The translations under genes and the position numbers were made by a program. Below are positions 7,630-14,593 of a stretch of 64,000 nt of DNA, one piece after another (position 1 is the first letter of the stretch; every line of letters starts with the position of its first letter). The notes below the pieces were generated by a model. The model searched no databases. It saw nothing but the letters and a program-made list of their open reading frames with translations, and was not told where the DNA came from. Source of the stretch: DASUPK01 sp963797265 (GTDB lineage Bacteria > Actinomycetota > Thermoleophilia > Solirubrobacterales > 70-9); NCBI GenBank assembly GCA_963797265.1, contig CAWCOY010000002.1:310001-374000 (forward strand), read 5' to 3'.

Positions 7630-7731
7630 CGAGCCCCTCTCTTGAACTGGGCCCTACCCCAGGCCCTGTTCGCTTCGGGTCGACCGGATGATACGTGCAG
7701 CGGCGGCGCGGGCACCCCGTGGTGACTGGCA

Positions 7732-7767
7732 CTTCACGGGTTTTTCACAAGCAAATGCCGCATAAAT
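7732..7767 (+). promoter_or_regulatory. Possible Pho-type promoter reading rightwards
   Basis: TTCAC occurs at 7733 and again 11 bases later at 7744, the period of Pho-box repeat units. The ten bases TTTTTCACAA are identical to part of the pstS element. A -10-like CATAAAT follows at 7761-7767. The orientation drives transcription to the right, into the terminated leader and the CDF gene. The promoter of the leftward response regulator must lie in the same interval, but I see no clear element for it. Confidence 0.4.
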
Positions 7768-7895
7768 GAGTGCCCGACCGTATCCGGATGTTCACAACGG
7801 GAGGTGCGGCCCCGACGAGACTCCCGCTCACTTTCGAGGTTCCTCTCTCGTCAGCGCGCGCGACCCCTCCCTGCCCCGGGTCGCGCGCTTTTTTT
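7768..7895 (+). ncRNA. Candidate small RNA or attenuated leader upstream of the CDF gene
   Basis: Transcription from the element at 7732-7767 would give an RNA of about 125 bases that ends at a strong intrinsic terminator only 30 bases before the CDF start codon. I do not recognise a known riboswitch class. It could be a metal- or phosphate-responsive leader controlling the CDF gene or an independent small RNA. An open frame from 7770 runs in phase into the CDF gene, but its residues look unlike a CDF N-terminus. Confidence 0.35.
7856..7895 (+). terminator. Intrinsic terminator
   Basis: An 11-base-pair perfect stem (GCGCGCGACCC pairing with GGGTCGCGCGC) with an 11-base loop is followed at once by seven T residues on the plus strand. 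It is the only textbook rho-independent terminator I see in the window. No coding gene ends upstream on this strand. Confidence 0.8.
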
Positions 7896-7925
7896 GGGGC
7901 CTCCCGACCCGCTGTAATCAAGGCG

Positions 7926-8822
7926 ATGGCCCACGACCACTCCCACGGCTTCGCGGCGACCGACGCGAGGCGGCTCGCTGGCGCCTTCGCTCTGATCGTC
8001 GCCTTCATGGTGGCCGAGCTGGTCGCGGGGATCCTCGGCTCGTCGCTGGCGCTGATCTCCGACGCGGGGCACATGCTCACGGACGCGGTCGCGATCGGCC
8101 TGGCCCTGGCCGCGCTGCGCCTCGCGGAACGACCGCCCGCCGGGAGCTTCACCTACGGAATGAGGCGCGCCGAGATCCTCTCAGCCCAGGTAAATGGGAT
8201 CACGCTGCTTCTGCTCGGGGTCCTGATCGTCTTCGAGGGCATCAGGCGGCTGATCAACCCGCCGGACGTGGAGGGTGCGCTGGTGCTGGTTGTCGCCCTG
8301 GTCGGGATCGGAGTCAACCTGCTGGCGGCGCGGCTGCTCGCCGGGGCGGAGCGACGCAGTCTCAACATCGAGGGCGCCTTCCTGCATGTGGTCACGGATC
8401 TGTTCGCGTTCATCGCGACCGCGGTCGCCGGAGCTTTGATCCTGATCTGGGGGCTCGACCGGGCCGATGGAATCGCCTCGCTGCTGATCGCGGCGCTGAT
8501 GCTCTGGGCGGCCTACGGCCTGCTCCGTGAGACGGGCCGGGTCTTCATGGAGGCCGCGCCGCCGGGCCTCGACCCCGAGGCGATCGGCGAGGCGCTCGTC
8601 CACGAAGCCGGCGTCATCGAGGTGCACGATCTCCATGTCTGGGAGGTGACCACCGGGATGCCCGCAATCTCCGCCCACATGATCGTCAGGCAGGACGCCG
8701 ACTGCCACGAGGCTCGCTGGCGGGCTGCCCGCCTGCTCGCCGATCGCTTCGGCGTGGAGCACTCGACCCTCCAGGTCGACCACGAGCCGGGCGACGAGCT
8801 GCTCCAGATCGAGCCTCACTGA
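7926..8822 (+). CDS. Cation diffusion facilitator (CzcD-like heavy-metal efflux)
   Basis: Six-helix membrane exporter of 298 residues that uses the proton gradient to expel divalent metals such as zinc, cobalt or cadmium. The start at ATG 7926 gives the histidine-rich N-terminus MAHDHSHG typical of CzcD. The transport-site signature SDAGHMLTD is in helix II, and the equivalent HVVTDLFA is in helix V. A C-terminal ferredoxin-like domain contains HDLHVWEVTTG. A longer in-frame start at 7770 would include the terminator region and is unlikely. The 3' end overlaps the rhodanese gene on the other strand. Confidence 0.9.
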   Translation: MAHDHSHGFAATDARRLAGAFALIVAFMVAELVAGILGSSLALISDAGHMLTDAVAIGLALAALRLAERPPAGSFTYGMRRAEILSAQVNGITLLLLGVLIVFEGIRRLINPPDVEGALVLVVALVGIGVNLLAARLLAGAERRSLNIEGAFLHVVTDLFAFIATAVAGALILIWGLDRADGIASLLIAALMLWAAYGLLRETGRVFMEAAPPGLDPEAIGEALVHEAGVIEVHDLHVWEVTTGMPAISAHMIVRQDADCHEARWRAARLLADRFGVEHSTLQVDHEPGDELLQIEPH

Positions 8823-9213
8823 CGGGAAGGCCCGCGTCGCGCCAGGCCTGGAAGCCACCGACCACGTCCGTCACGTCGACGCCGAAGCCACGGATTGTGG
8901 CCGCGGCAAGGCACGACTGGTAGCCCTCGTCGCAGATCAGGATCAGCTGCAGGCCCTTCCGGGCGAGCTCTGGAGCGCGGTAGTCGCACTCGGGGTCGAG
9001 GCGCCACTCCAGGACGTTGCGCGGGATGAAGATCGCCGAGGGGATCAGGCCATCCGCCGCACGCTGCGAGTCCGATCGCATGTCGATCAGGGCCGCTCCG
9101 CGATCCGACGCCTCCAGGGCTTCGCGCGGCGAGAGCCGGCTTAGCTTCCGTCCGGCCTCCGCCAGTAGGTCGTCAACCGATGTCGATCTCTCCGGCAAGT
9201 ACGCGCAGGTCAT
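8686..9213 (-). CDS. Rhodanese-like domain protein
   Basis: A 175-residue protein with a single rhodanese domain at about residues 25-135. The active-site cysteine is C94 in the loop CDEGYQS, and the conserved DVVGGFQAWRDAGLP end of the domain follows. It may transfer sulfur from thiosulfate or persulfides; the physiological partner is unknown. The last 45 or so residues (arginine/proline-rich) are encoded opposite the end of the CDF gene and look like low-information extension. It follows uppP by about 20 bases in a minus-strand run. Confidence 0.8.
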   Translation of the reverse strand: MTCAYLPERSTSVDDLLAEAGRKLSRLSPREALEASDRGAALIDMRSDSQRAADGLIPSAIFIPRNVLEWRLDPECDYRAPELARKGLQLILICDEGYQSCLAAATIRGFGVDVTDVVGGFQAWRDAGLPVSEARSGAARRPARGRPGGSSAPRRSDRRAGGQPASEPRGSRRPA

Positions 9214-9232
9214 GCCCGATTTCTCGGGGCTT

Positions 9233-10078
9233 CTAACCGAAGGTCGCCGACCGGACTCCGGTGGCGATCAGCAGCAGTACCGCCGCGCCGGCGAAGTAGC
9301 GGTAGATCACGAAGGGCCGGTAGCTGTGCGTTCGCACGAGGCGCAGCAGCCAGGCGATCGCGAGGTAGCCGGAGACCGCGGAGGCGATCGTGCCGACGAT
9401 GATCGGGCCGGCGACGTCGTTGGGCAGGCCGTCGTGGACCGCCTTGAAGGCGCTGTATACGGTCGCCCCGGCGACCGCCGGGATCAGCAGGAGGAAGGAG
9501 ACGCGGGCGGCGGAGTCGCGGTCGAAGCCGAGGTAGCGCGCCGCCGTGATCGTGATTCCCGAGCGGGAGGTTCCGGGCGCCAGGGCCAGCACCTGGGCGA
9601 GGCCGACGTAGAGGCCGTCCCTCAGCGAGAGGCCGTCCACACCCCGCGATTCAGGCAGGCGATCGGCCCAGCCGAGCAGGGCCCCGAAGAAGATCAGCTG
9701 GATGCCGATCATCCAGGGCTCGCCCAGGTGATCCTCGATGAAACCGGAGCCGAGCCCTCCCGCGATCACTGCAGGGACGGTGCCGACCGCGATCGCGCAG
9801 GCGACGCGCTCGTCGACGGTCTCGATCGCGCGTCTGCGCGCGGCACTGAAGAACGCGCCCAGGTAGGTGACCACCTCATGGCGGAAATACGAGATCGCGG
9901 CCACCAGGGTCCCCGCGTGCAGGGCAACATCGAAGGTCTTGTTGAACTTCTCGTGGTCCTCCAGGAACGTGTAGTCCTGGAGCCACGGGACGAGGATCAG
10001 GTGCCCGGACGACGAGATCGGCAGGAACTCGGTGAGGCCTTGGACGATCCCAAGGAGGAGGGCCTCGAGTTCGGACAT
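9233..10078 (-). CDS. uppP: Undecaprenyl-diphosphatase, BacA/UppP family (copy 1)
   Basis: Polytopic membrane phosphatase of 281 residues that recycles undecaprenyl pyrophosphate for cell-wall synthesis and can raise bacitracin resistance. The two active-site motifs are intact: GLTEFLPISSSGH near the N-terminus and PGTSRSG in the middle. It is the third gene of a run that begins with a second, divergent uppP copy and an 80-residue membrane protein. Confidence 0.92.
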   Translation of the reverse strand: MSELEALLLGIVQGLTEFLPISSSGHLILVPWLQDYTFLEDHEKFNKTFDVALHAGTLVAAISYFRHEVVTYLGAFFSAARRRAIETVDERVACAIAVGTVPAVIAGGLGSGFIEDHLGEPWMIGIQLIFFGALLGWADRLPESRGVDGLSLRDGLYVGLAQVLALAPGTSRSGITITAARYLGFDRDSAARVSFLLLIPAVAGATVYSAFKAVHDGLPNDVAGPIIVGTIASAVSGYLAIAWLLRLVRTHSYRPFVIYRYFAGAAVLLLIATGVRSATFG

Positions 10079-10090
10079 CGGCGCGGCATG

Positions 10091-10333
10091 CTACGCGGCC
10101 CGCTTGCCGTTGGGCGCACCCCCTGTCTGGAACCAGGCGAAGACGAAGCAACCGAGCCCGACGATCGCCGCGGCCAGCCCGTGCTTGAAGTGGACGTGGG
10201 TCGAACCGGCCTCGTGCCCCGGGAAGAAGCTCGGCAGCGAGCCCGCGTCATCGATCCAGTACACGGCGGCGATCACCAGGAAGAGAACTCCGAGGGCGAC
10301 CGCCGGAATGACCAGTTGGGGGCGCTTTTGCAT
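10091..10333 (-). CDS. Small two-helix membrane protein between the uppP genes
   Basis: An 80-residue protein with two hydrophobic segments (about residues 8-27 and 52-68) joined by a loop containing GHEAGSTHVHFKHG. The ATG at 10333 has an excellent GGAGG site five bases upstream, inside the gap after the upstream uppP copy. I recognise no family. The position between two lipid-phosphatase genes suggests it acts with one of them in the membrane, but nothing in the sequence proves this. The histidines in the loop could bind metal. Confidence 0.72.
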   Translation of the reverse strand: MQKRPQLVIPAVALGVLFLVIAAVYWIDDAGSLPSFFPGHEAGSTHVHFKHGLAAAIVGLGCFVFAWFQTGGAPNGKRAA

Positions 10334-10343
10334 TCCCACCTCC

Positions 10344-11216
10344 TCAGCTGAGCGCGAAGGCGATCGTGAGGACGGCGCCGACCGCGCAGCAGTAGACGGC
10401 AAATGGAGTGAGGCGATTGGTCTCGAAGAAGCGCAGGAGGAACCGGACCGAGAGGTAGGCCGTGACCGCCGCGCAGAGCGCCCCCACGAGAGCCTGGCCG
10501 CGGACGTGGTCGCCCTGCGAGCCGAGCAAGTCGGGCAGCTTGAGCACGCCGGCGGCGCCGATGATCGGCGTGGCGAGGAGGAAGGCGAAGCGCGCGGCAT
10601 CCTCGTTCGATAGCCCGGCCAGCAGTCCGCCCCCCATGCTCGCCCCCGAGCGAGAGAGCCCGGGGACCAGCGCGAGTGCCTGGGCGGTGCCGATTCCGAG
10701 TGCCTCGCGGAAGCCGAGGGTCCGGGCGATTACCTCGTCAGAGCGGATGCCCTGCTCGGAGCGAACGGGGGCCCGGCGCCGGAGCGCCTCCGCGCCGAAG
10801 AGCATCAGGCCGTTGACGAACAGGAAGATCGCCGCCGTCTGGGTCGAGGCGAAGAGCGTGCGCAGGGGGTGCTCGAGCAGCAGGCCGAGCAGCCCCGCCG
10901 GGATCGTGCCGACGACCAGCAGCCAGCCGAGCTTCGCGTCCGTGTCCTCGGGATCGATGTAGCGGTCGCGCAGCGAGCGTCCGAGCCCCTTGACGATGCG
11001 GGCCCAGTCCTTGATGAAGAAGAAGAGGAGCACGAGGGCGGTCGCGCAGTGCGTAGCGACCAGGAAGCTCAGGAAGTAGTCGTCGTTCTGATGGATGTCC
11101 CAGCCCAACACCCGGGGCAGCACGACGCTGTGTCCCAGACTGGAGATCGGAAACAGCTCCGAGACTCCCTGCAGCAGCCCAAGGACGATTGCCTGGAAGT
11201 ACGAGATCGGGTCCAT
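10344..11216 (-). CDS. uppP: Undecaprenyl-diphosphatase, BacA/UppP family (copy 2)
   Basis: Second UppP-type membrane phosphatase (290 residues from ATG 11216; a start at 11267 would add 17 unconserved residues). The motifs are GVSELFPISSLGH and PGLSRSG, so one active-site serine neighbour differs from copy 1 (SSLGH for SSSGH). It is diverged throughout from copy 1, so this is an old paralogue pair and not a recent duplication. One copy may serve another polyprenyl or lipid diphosphate. The 80-residue membrane protein follows ten bases downstream. Confidence 0.88.
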   Translation of the reverse strand: MDPISYFQAIVLGLLQGVSELFPISSLGHSVVLPRVLGWDIHQNDDYFLSFLVATHCATALVLLFFFIKDWARIVKGLGRSLRDRYIDPEDTDAKLGWLLVVGTIPAGLLGLLLEHPLRTLFASTQTAAIFLFVNGLMLFGAEALRRRAPVRSEQGIRSDEVIARTLGFREALGIGTAQALALVPGLSRSGASMGGGLLAGLSNEDAARFAFLLATPIIGAAGVLKLPDLLGSQGDHVRGQALVGALCAAVTAYLSVRFLLRFFETNRLTPFAVYCCAVGAVLTIAFALS

Positions 11217-11324
11217 GCCGGAGCCCTCGGTCGGGGCGCCGAGGGGGGCCGCATCGTCGCGGCCCAATCGAAAGACGGCCTAAGTGGGTTGTGGACGCTG
11301 CTCGGTTCGTTAGATTGCCCGGGC

Positions 11325-11585
11325 ATGCGTTTTGTGCATTTCTCTCGCCGGCTGCTCGCAGGACTCGTCGCGGTCATCGTCCCGCTGGTAATCGCCCCGG
11401 CTGCGATGGCGGCCGACGGTGTCGGGGTCTACGGACGGACCGACGACAAGGTGGTCACATTCTTCGCGTTCGGATTGATCGCGTTCTTCGCCATCCTGGT
11501 GACCGTCCTCAGCCTGATTCAGATTCGCCTCGAGAACCGCAAAGAGAGGCGCACGCAGGACCTAGAGCGCCTCGGAAGCCGCTAG
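11325..11585 (+). CDS. Small secreted-topology membrane protein
   Basis: An 86-residue protein: a signal-like segment (MRFVHFSRRLLAGLVAVIVP to AMAADG) followed by a short loop, one hydrophobic helix (about 45-67) and a charged cytoplasmic tail ENRKERRTQDLERLG. No known domain is visible. The M23 peptidase gene starts 12 bases after its stop, so the two are probably cotranslated. It could anchor or regulate the peptidase, but that is only context. Confidence 0.65.
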   Translation: MRFVHFSRRLLAGLVAVIVPLVIAPAAMAADGVGVYGRTDDKVVTFFAFGLIAFFAILVTVLSLIQIRLENRKERRTQDLERLGSR

Positions 11586-11596
11586 ACCCAGGCGGC

Positions 11597-12745
11597 ATGG
11601 GGCACGCTGGGGACGATCGCGTCGCTGATCTCCGAAGGCACCGCCGCCGGGTGCCCGTGCAACGCTTCGGTGGCGGTGATGCGGATGTGGTTCCGCTCCG
11701 GCGCGGCCGGGAGTCACTCGCCGAGCGACTCGAGCGCGAGCGGGAGGAGCGCAGCCGGGCCGAGAAGGCGCGGCGAAGCCGGATTGAGCGCGAGCGGGCG
11801 CAACGCGACCTGATCCTCCAGGAGCGGCTCGAGCGGCGTCGCCTAGCTCGGCTCGAGGGGCTGCGACGAGAGCGGGCAGAGCGAGAGCGCCGCGAGCGGT
11901 ACGTGTGGTCTCGGCACAAGCGGACGGAGGCGCGGCGCGAGCGGGGGCAGAGAGTGGCGGCCAAGCGGGAGCAGGGAATGGCCGCCAAGCTGGAGCGCCA
12001 GCAGCCGAAGCCCGAGCCGGCGCGGGCCCGAATCGATCCCGGGGTACAGGGCCCCGTCCGGAAGCGTGTGCGCGCGGCTGAGAACCGCAGGCGGGAGTCG
12101 TCGAGGCGGCGTGGGCTGTTCTGGCCGACCGCCAAGGCCGGTTTCGCCGTGACCCTGGTGCTCGGCCTGAGCGCGGGGCTGGGCTCGGTGCTCGGCCTCC
12201 CGGTGCCGGGACTCGACGCCGGGACCGGACGTCAGTCGCTGGCGAGCAGCGCCTCGATCTTCGGAATCGATTCCGGCACGCCCCCGGGCCTCGCGCCGGG
12301 CTACGTCTTCCCGCTGATCGGCGCGCATGACTTCGGCGATGGCCAGGCCCGGTTCGGAGCTTCCAGGTACGGGCACGCCCACGAGGGACAGGACATCTTC
12401 GGGAAGACGGGCACTCCCGAGGTCGCCGTTCACGGCGGAACCGTCGTCGACCGTGGCAAGAACACGGATCCGGATTCCGGAGGCCGGGGGAACTTCCTCA
12501 CGATCTACAGCCCGCAGGACAACCACAGCTTCGTCTACATGCACATGCTGAAGCCATCGCCGGCACTGGTCGGCAACCACGTGCACGCCGGGCAGCTGAT
12601 CGGCCGTCTGGGCTGCACGGGCTCATGCGAGGGGCCGCACCTGCACTTCGAGGTCCGCGTCGGCAAGGCGACGCCCGGCGCCGAGACCAAGCCGGTCGAT
12701 CCCCTCCCGTACCTCCGAGGATGGCCGCAGGCCACGCCCGGCTAG
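11597..12745 (+). CDS. M23-family metallopeptidase with long charged N-terminal region
   Basis: Membrane-anchored peptidoglycan endopeptidase candidate of 382 residues. Residues about 40-170 are extremely arginine/glutamate-rich and likely form a long helix or coiled coil. One membrane segment lies at about 180-202, and the M23 domain follows. The zinc and catalytic residues are present: H262 and D266 in HEGQD, a histidine in YMHM and the HLH pair at 348-350 in GPHLHFEV. The start is chosen at ATG 11597, just after the small membrane protein; GTG 11651 is an alternative. It probably cleaves peptide cross-bridges outside the membrane. Confidence 0.82.
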   Translation: MGHAGDDRVADLRRHRRRVPVQRFGGGDADVVPLRRGRESLAERLEREREERSRAEKARRSRIERERAQRDLILQERLERRRLARLEGLRRERAERERRERYVWSRHKRTEARRERGQRVAAKREQGMAAKLERQQPKPEPARARIDPGVQGPVRKRVRAAENRRRESSRRRGLFWPTAKAGFAVTLVLGLSAGLGSVLGLPVPGLDAGTGRQSLASSASIFGIDSGTPPGLAPGYVFPLIGAHDFGDGQARFGASRYGHAHEGQDIFGKTGTPEVAVHGGTVVDRGKNTDPDSGGRGNFLTIYSPQDNHSFVYMHMLKPSPALVGNHVHAGQLIGRLGCTGSCEGPHLHFEVRVGKATPGAETKPVDPLPYLRGWPQATPG

Positions 12746-12757
12746 TAGGACCCGCGA

Positions 12758-12773
12758 GCCGCCCTCGGGCGGC
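12758..12773. terminator. Short GC hairpin after the M23 gene
   Basis: GCCGCCC and GGGCGGC pair across a two-base gap, just after the peptidase stop and before the enoyl-CoA hydratase start. There is no U tract, so termination would be weak or absent. Confidence 0.3.
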
Positions 12774-12791
12774 GCGAAATAGGATCGGGCC

Positions 12792-13580
12792 ATGGCCGAG
12801 GTGATTTACGAGCGCCGGGGAGCGGCGGCGGTGATCACCATCGACCGACCCGAGCGGCGCAACGCGGTCGATCCGGACACGGCCGACCAGCTGCTGGAGG
12901 CCTACCGCAGCTTCGAGGCCGACGACGGCGCGCGGGTGATGATCCTGACCGGCGCGGGCGACGAGGCCTTCTGCGCCGGCGCCGACCTGAAGTCGGTGGC
13001 GGCGGCGATGAACGACGAGGGGATCGCCCAGCAGTGGCTCAAGCCGCGGCCGGACGGTCCGCTCGGCTTCAGTCGGCTGACGCCCTCGAAGCCGACCATC
13101 GCGGCGATCTCGGGGTGGGCACTCGCCGGCGGGCTCGAGCTGGCGCTCTGGTGCGACCTGCGGGTCGGCACGGAGACTGCACGCCTCGGCTTTCCCGAGC
13201 GCCGCTGGGGCGTGCCCTTGATCGATGGCGGCACCCAGCGCCTGCCGCGGATCGTCGGGATGGGCCGGGCGCTGGACATGATCCTCAGCGGCCGCATCGT
13301 CGAGGCCGAGGAGGCTCTCGCGATGGGCCTGCTCACCGAGGTGGTCGGTCCCGGGGGCCATCTCGACCGGGCGCTCGAGATGGCGGAGGGCCTCGCCTCC
13401 TTCCCGCAGGAGACGATGCTCGCCGACCGCCGCTCCGCACTCGAGGGCTTCGGCCTCCCCCTGGAGGAGGGACTCGCGCGCGAGGCGGAGATCGGCAGCG
13501 CCGTCACCGGCGTCGGCGTCAAGGGCGCGGCCCGCTTCGCCGCCGGCGAGGGCCGCGGCGGCGAGGGCGCCGGCGTCTAG
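12792..13580 (+). CDS. Enoyl-CoA hydratase/isomerase family protein
   Basis: Crotonase-fold enzyme of 262 residues that acts on acyl-CoA thioesters. The N-terminal strand ITIDRPERRNAVD, the first oxyanion-hole segment FCAGADLKSV and the second SGWALAGGLELALWCDLRV are all recognisable. The position of the second catalytic glutamate is less clear (WGVPLIDGGTQRLPRIVG), so hydratase versus isomerase activity cannot be told. It is read alone. Its 3' end lies a few bases from repeat A of the DUF559 cassette. Confidence 0.88.
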   Translation: MAEVIYERRGAAAVITIDRPERRNAVDPDTADQLLEAYRSFEADDGARVMILTGAGDEAFCAGADLKSVAAAMNDEGIAQQWLKPRPDGPLGFSRLTPSKPTIAAISGWALAGGLELALWCDLRVGTETARLGFPERRWGVPLIDGGTQRLPRIVGMGRALDMILSGRIVEAEEALAMGLLTEVVGPGGHLDRALEMAEGLASFPQETMLADRRSALEGFGLPLEEGLAREAEIGSAVTGVGVKGAARFAAGEGRGGEGAGV

Positions 13581-13584
13581 AGCC

Positions 13585-13627
13585 GATCTCGAGCACTTTC
13601 CCGGCGTAGGACCAGGAAAGTGCTCAG
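13585..13627. repeat. Hairpin repeat A at the 3' end of the DUF559 gene
   Basis: 43-base unit with perfect 11-base arms GAGCACTTTCC and GGAAAGTGCTC around a 13-base loop. It matches repeat B (14529-14571) at 37 of 43 positions in the same orientation; most differences lie in the loop. The TGA stop of the DUF559 gene (13624-13626) is inside the unit. Confidence 0.8.
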
Positions 13628-14553
13628 AATCCTTTCAGGACCGAGCGCATGGTCGCGACCACATGCCCCGGGTCGTACCGGACCTGCGCATGGGTGAATC
13701 GCAGGACAGTGAATCCGGCGGCGGTCAATGCCTGGTCTCGCTCCCGGTCCTTCGACTGCTGAGCCGCCGTCTGGTGGTAGCGCAGCCCGTCGGTTTCAAC
13801 TACGAGCCGCAGCACCGGCCAGAGGAAATCCACACGGAAGCCATTCACAGGCTGTTGGGTCTCCGGCTTCGGCAGCTTCGCCCGTCGAACCAGCCGCAAG
13901 AAGCGTCGTTCCAACTCCGAGTCAGTCAAGGCGAAGGTGTGCCGATCCAAGACACGCCGTAATGCCGGAGCACCGGTCGCGCCACGCTTCACCTCCAGTT
14001 CGGCTCGAAGTGATTCGGGGTCGATGAGCCCCTGTCCATTCGCCTCGTTGATCGCCGCTTCGAGCTGTCGAGGATCCAGCAATGTCGCGAGGTCAAGCAA
14101 GGTGCGGCCCGGGCTTGTCACCGGGATCCGATCGCGCTGTCGGCTGTCCGCCTCGCTGAGATCCGTCCGGCGGTGAAGGCGAATGCCCTTCCGGCGATGG
14201 CTCTTCGTAGCCGGCACCGAAATGTCGATCGCCGGCAACCGAGCCAGCTCCTCTTCATTGCCGGTGTTGGTCTGAAGGATCCCCCACAACTGGCCCGCAC
14301 TCCGATGACTCAGCAACGCATGACCCGCGCACGCCAACGCCGCCGCGGACCACCATCCACGACAGGTCAATCGCGGTCGTCCGACGGCATACACGCCGCG
14401 CCAAAGTCGATGAAGGCGGCCCGCTTTCAGGCGACCATCGATCTCGTGGGAGCTGAGGCCGGCGTCGAGGAGCTGGCGCCGCGTCAAGACTCCATGCTGG
14501 TCATCCACCAGACGCCAGACGCGTCCTAGATCTCGAGCATTTTCCCGGCCCAC
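13624..14553 (-). CDS. AbiEi-like HTH plus DUF559 (Vsr-like endonuclease fold) protein
   Basis: A 309-residue protein. Residues about 10-110 resemble the type IV antitoxin AbiEi winged helix (QHGVLTRRQLLDAG, RLHRLWRGVYAVG). The C-terminal third is a DUF559 domain of the Vsr/PD-(D/E)XK type, with candidate catalytic residues D242, E253, D255 and H260 and the closing strand GFTVLRFTHAQV. It starts at GTG 14553, inside repeat B; GTG 14508 is an alternative. No cognate AbiEii toxin is next to it. Proteins with this architecture are common in actinobacteria, but their function is unknown. DNA cleavage at or near the flanking hairpins is a possibility, not shown. Confidence 0.8.
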   Translation of the reverse strand: MGRENARDLGRVWRLVDDQHGVLTRRQLLDAGLSSHEIDGRLKAGRLHRLWRGVYAVGRPRLTCRGWWSAAALACAGHALLSHRSAGQLWGILQTNTGNEEELARLPAIDISVPATKSHRRKGIRLHRRTDLSEADSRQRDRIPVTSPGRTLLDLATLLDPRQLEAAINEANGQGLIDPESLRAELEVKRGATGAPALRRVLDRHTFALTDSELERRFLRLVRRAKLPKPETQQPVNGFRVDFLWPVLRLVVETDGLRYHQTAAQQSKDRERDQALTAAGFTVLRFTHAQVRYDPGHVVATMRSVLKGF

Positions 14554-14571
14554 GGCCAGGAAAGTGCTCAG
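14529..14571. repeat. Hairpin repeat B at the 5' end of the DUF559 gene
   Basis: Second 43-base unit, same orientation as repeat A. The arms GAGCATTTTCC and GGAAAGTGCTC pair with one G-T wobble. The GTG start of the DUF559 gene (14551-14553) lies in its loop, so the hairpin covers the translation start. Confidence 0.8.
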
Positions 14572-14593
14572 GACCCGGAACTCGCCCCCGGCG

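Larger units (their letters stand above)
13585..14571 (-). mobile_element. Putative hairpin-bracketed AbiEi/DUF559 cassette
   Basis: A single gene lies exactly between two direct copies of a 43-base hairpin unit, with its start and stop codons inside the units. Its base composition is lower in GC than its neighbours (60-67 percent in three 60-base lines counted, against 72 percent in a line of the upstream hydratase). These are signs of a transferred unit. No transposase is present, so mobility would depend on the encoded nuclease-like protein or on homologous repeats. Classification as a mobile element is a hypothesis. Confidence 0.4.
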
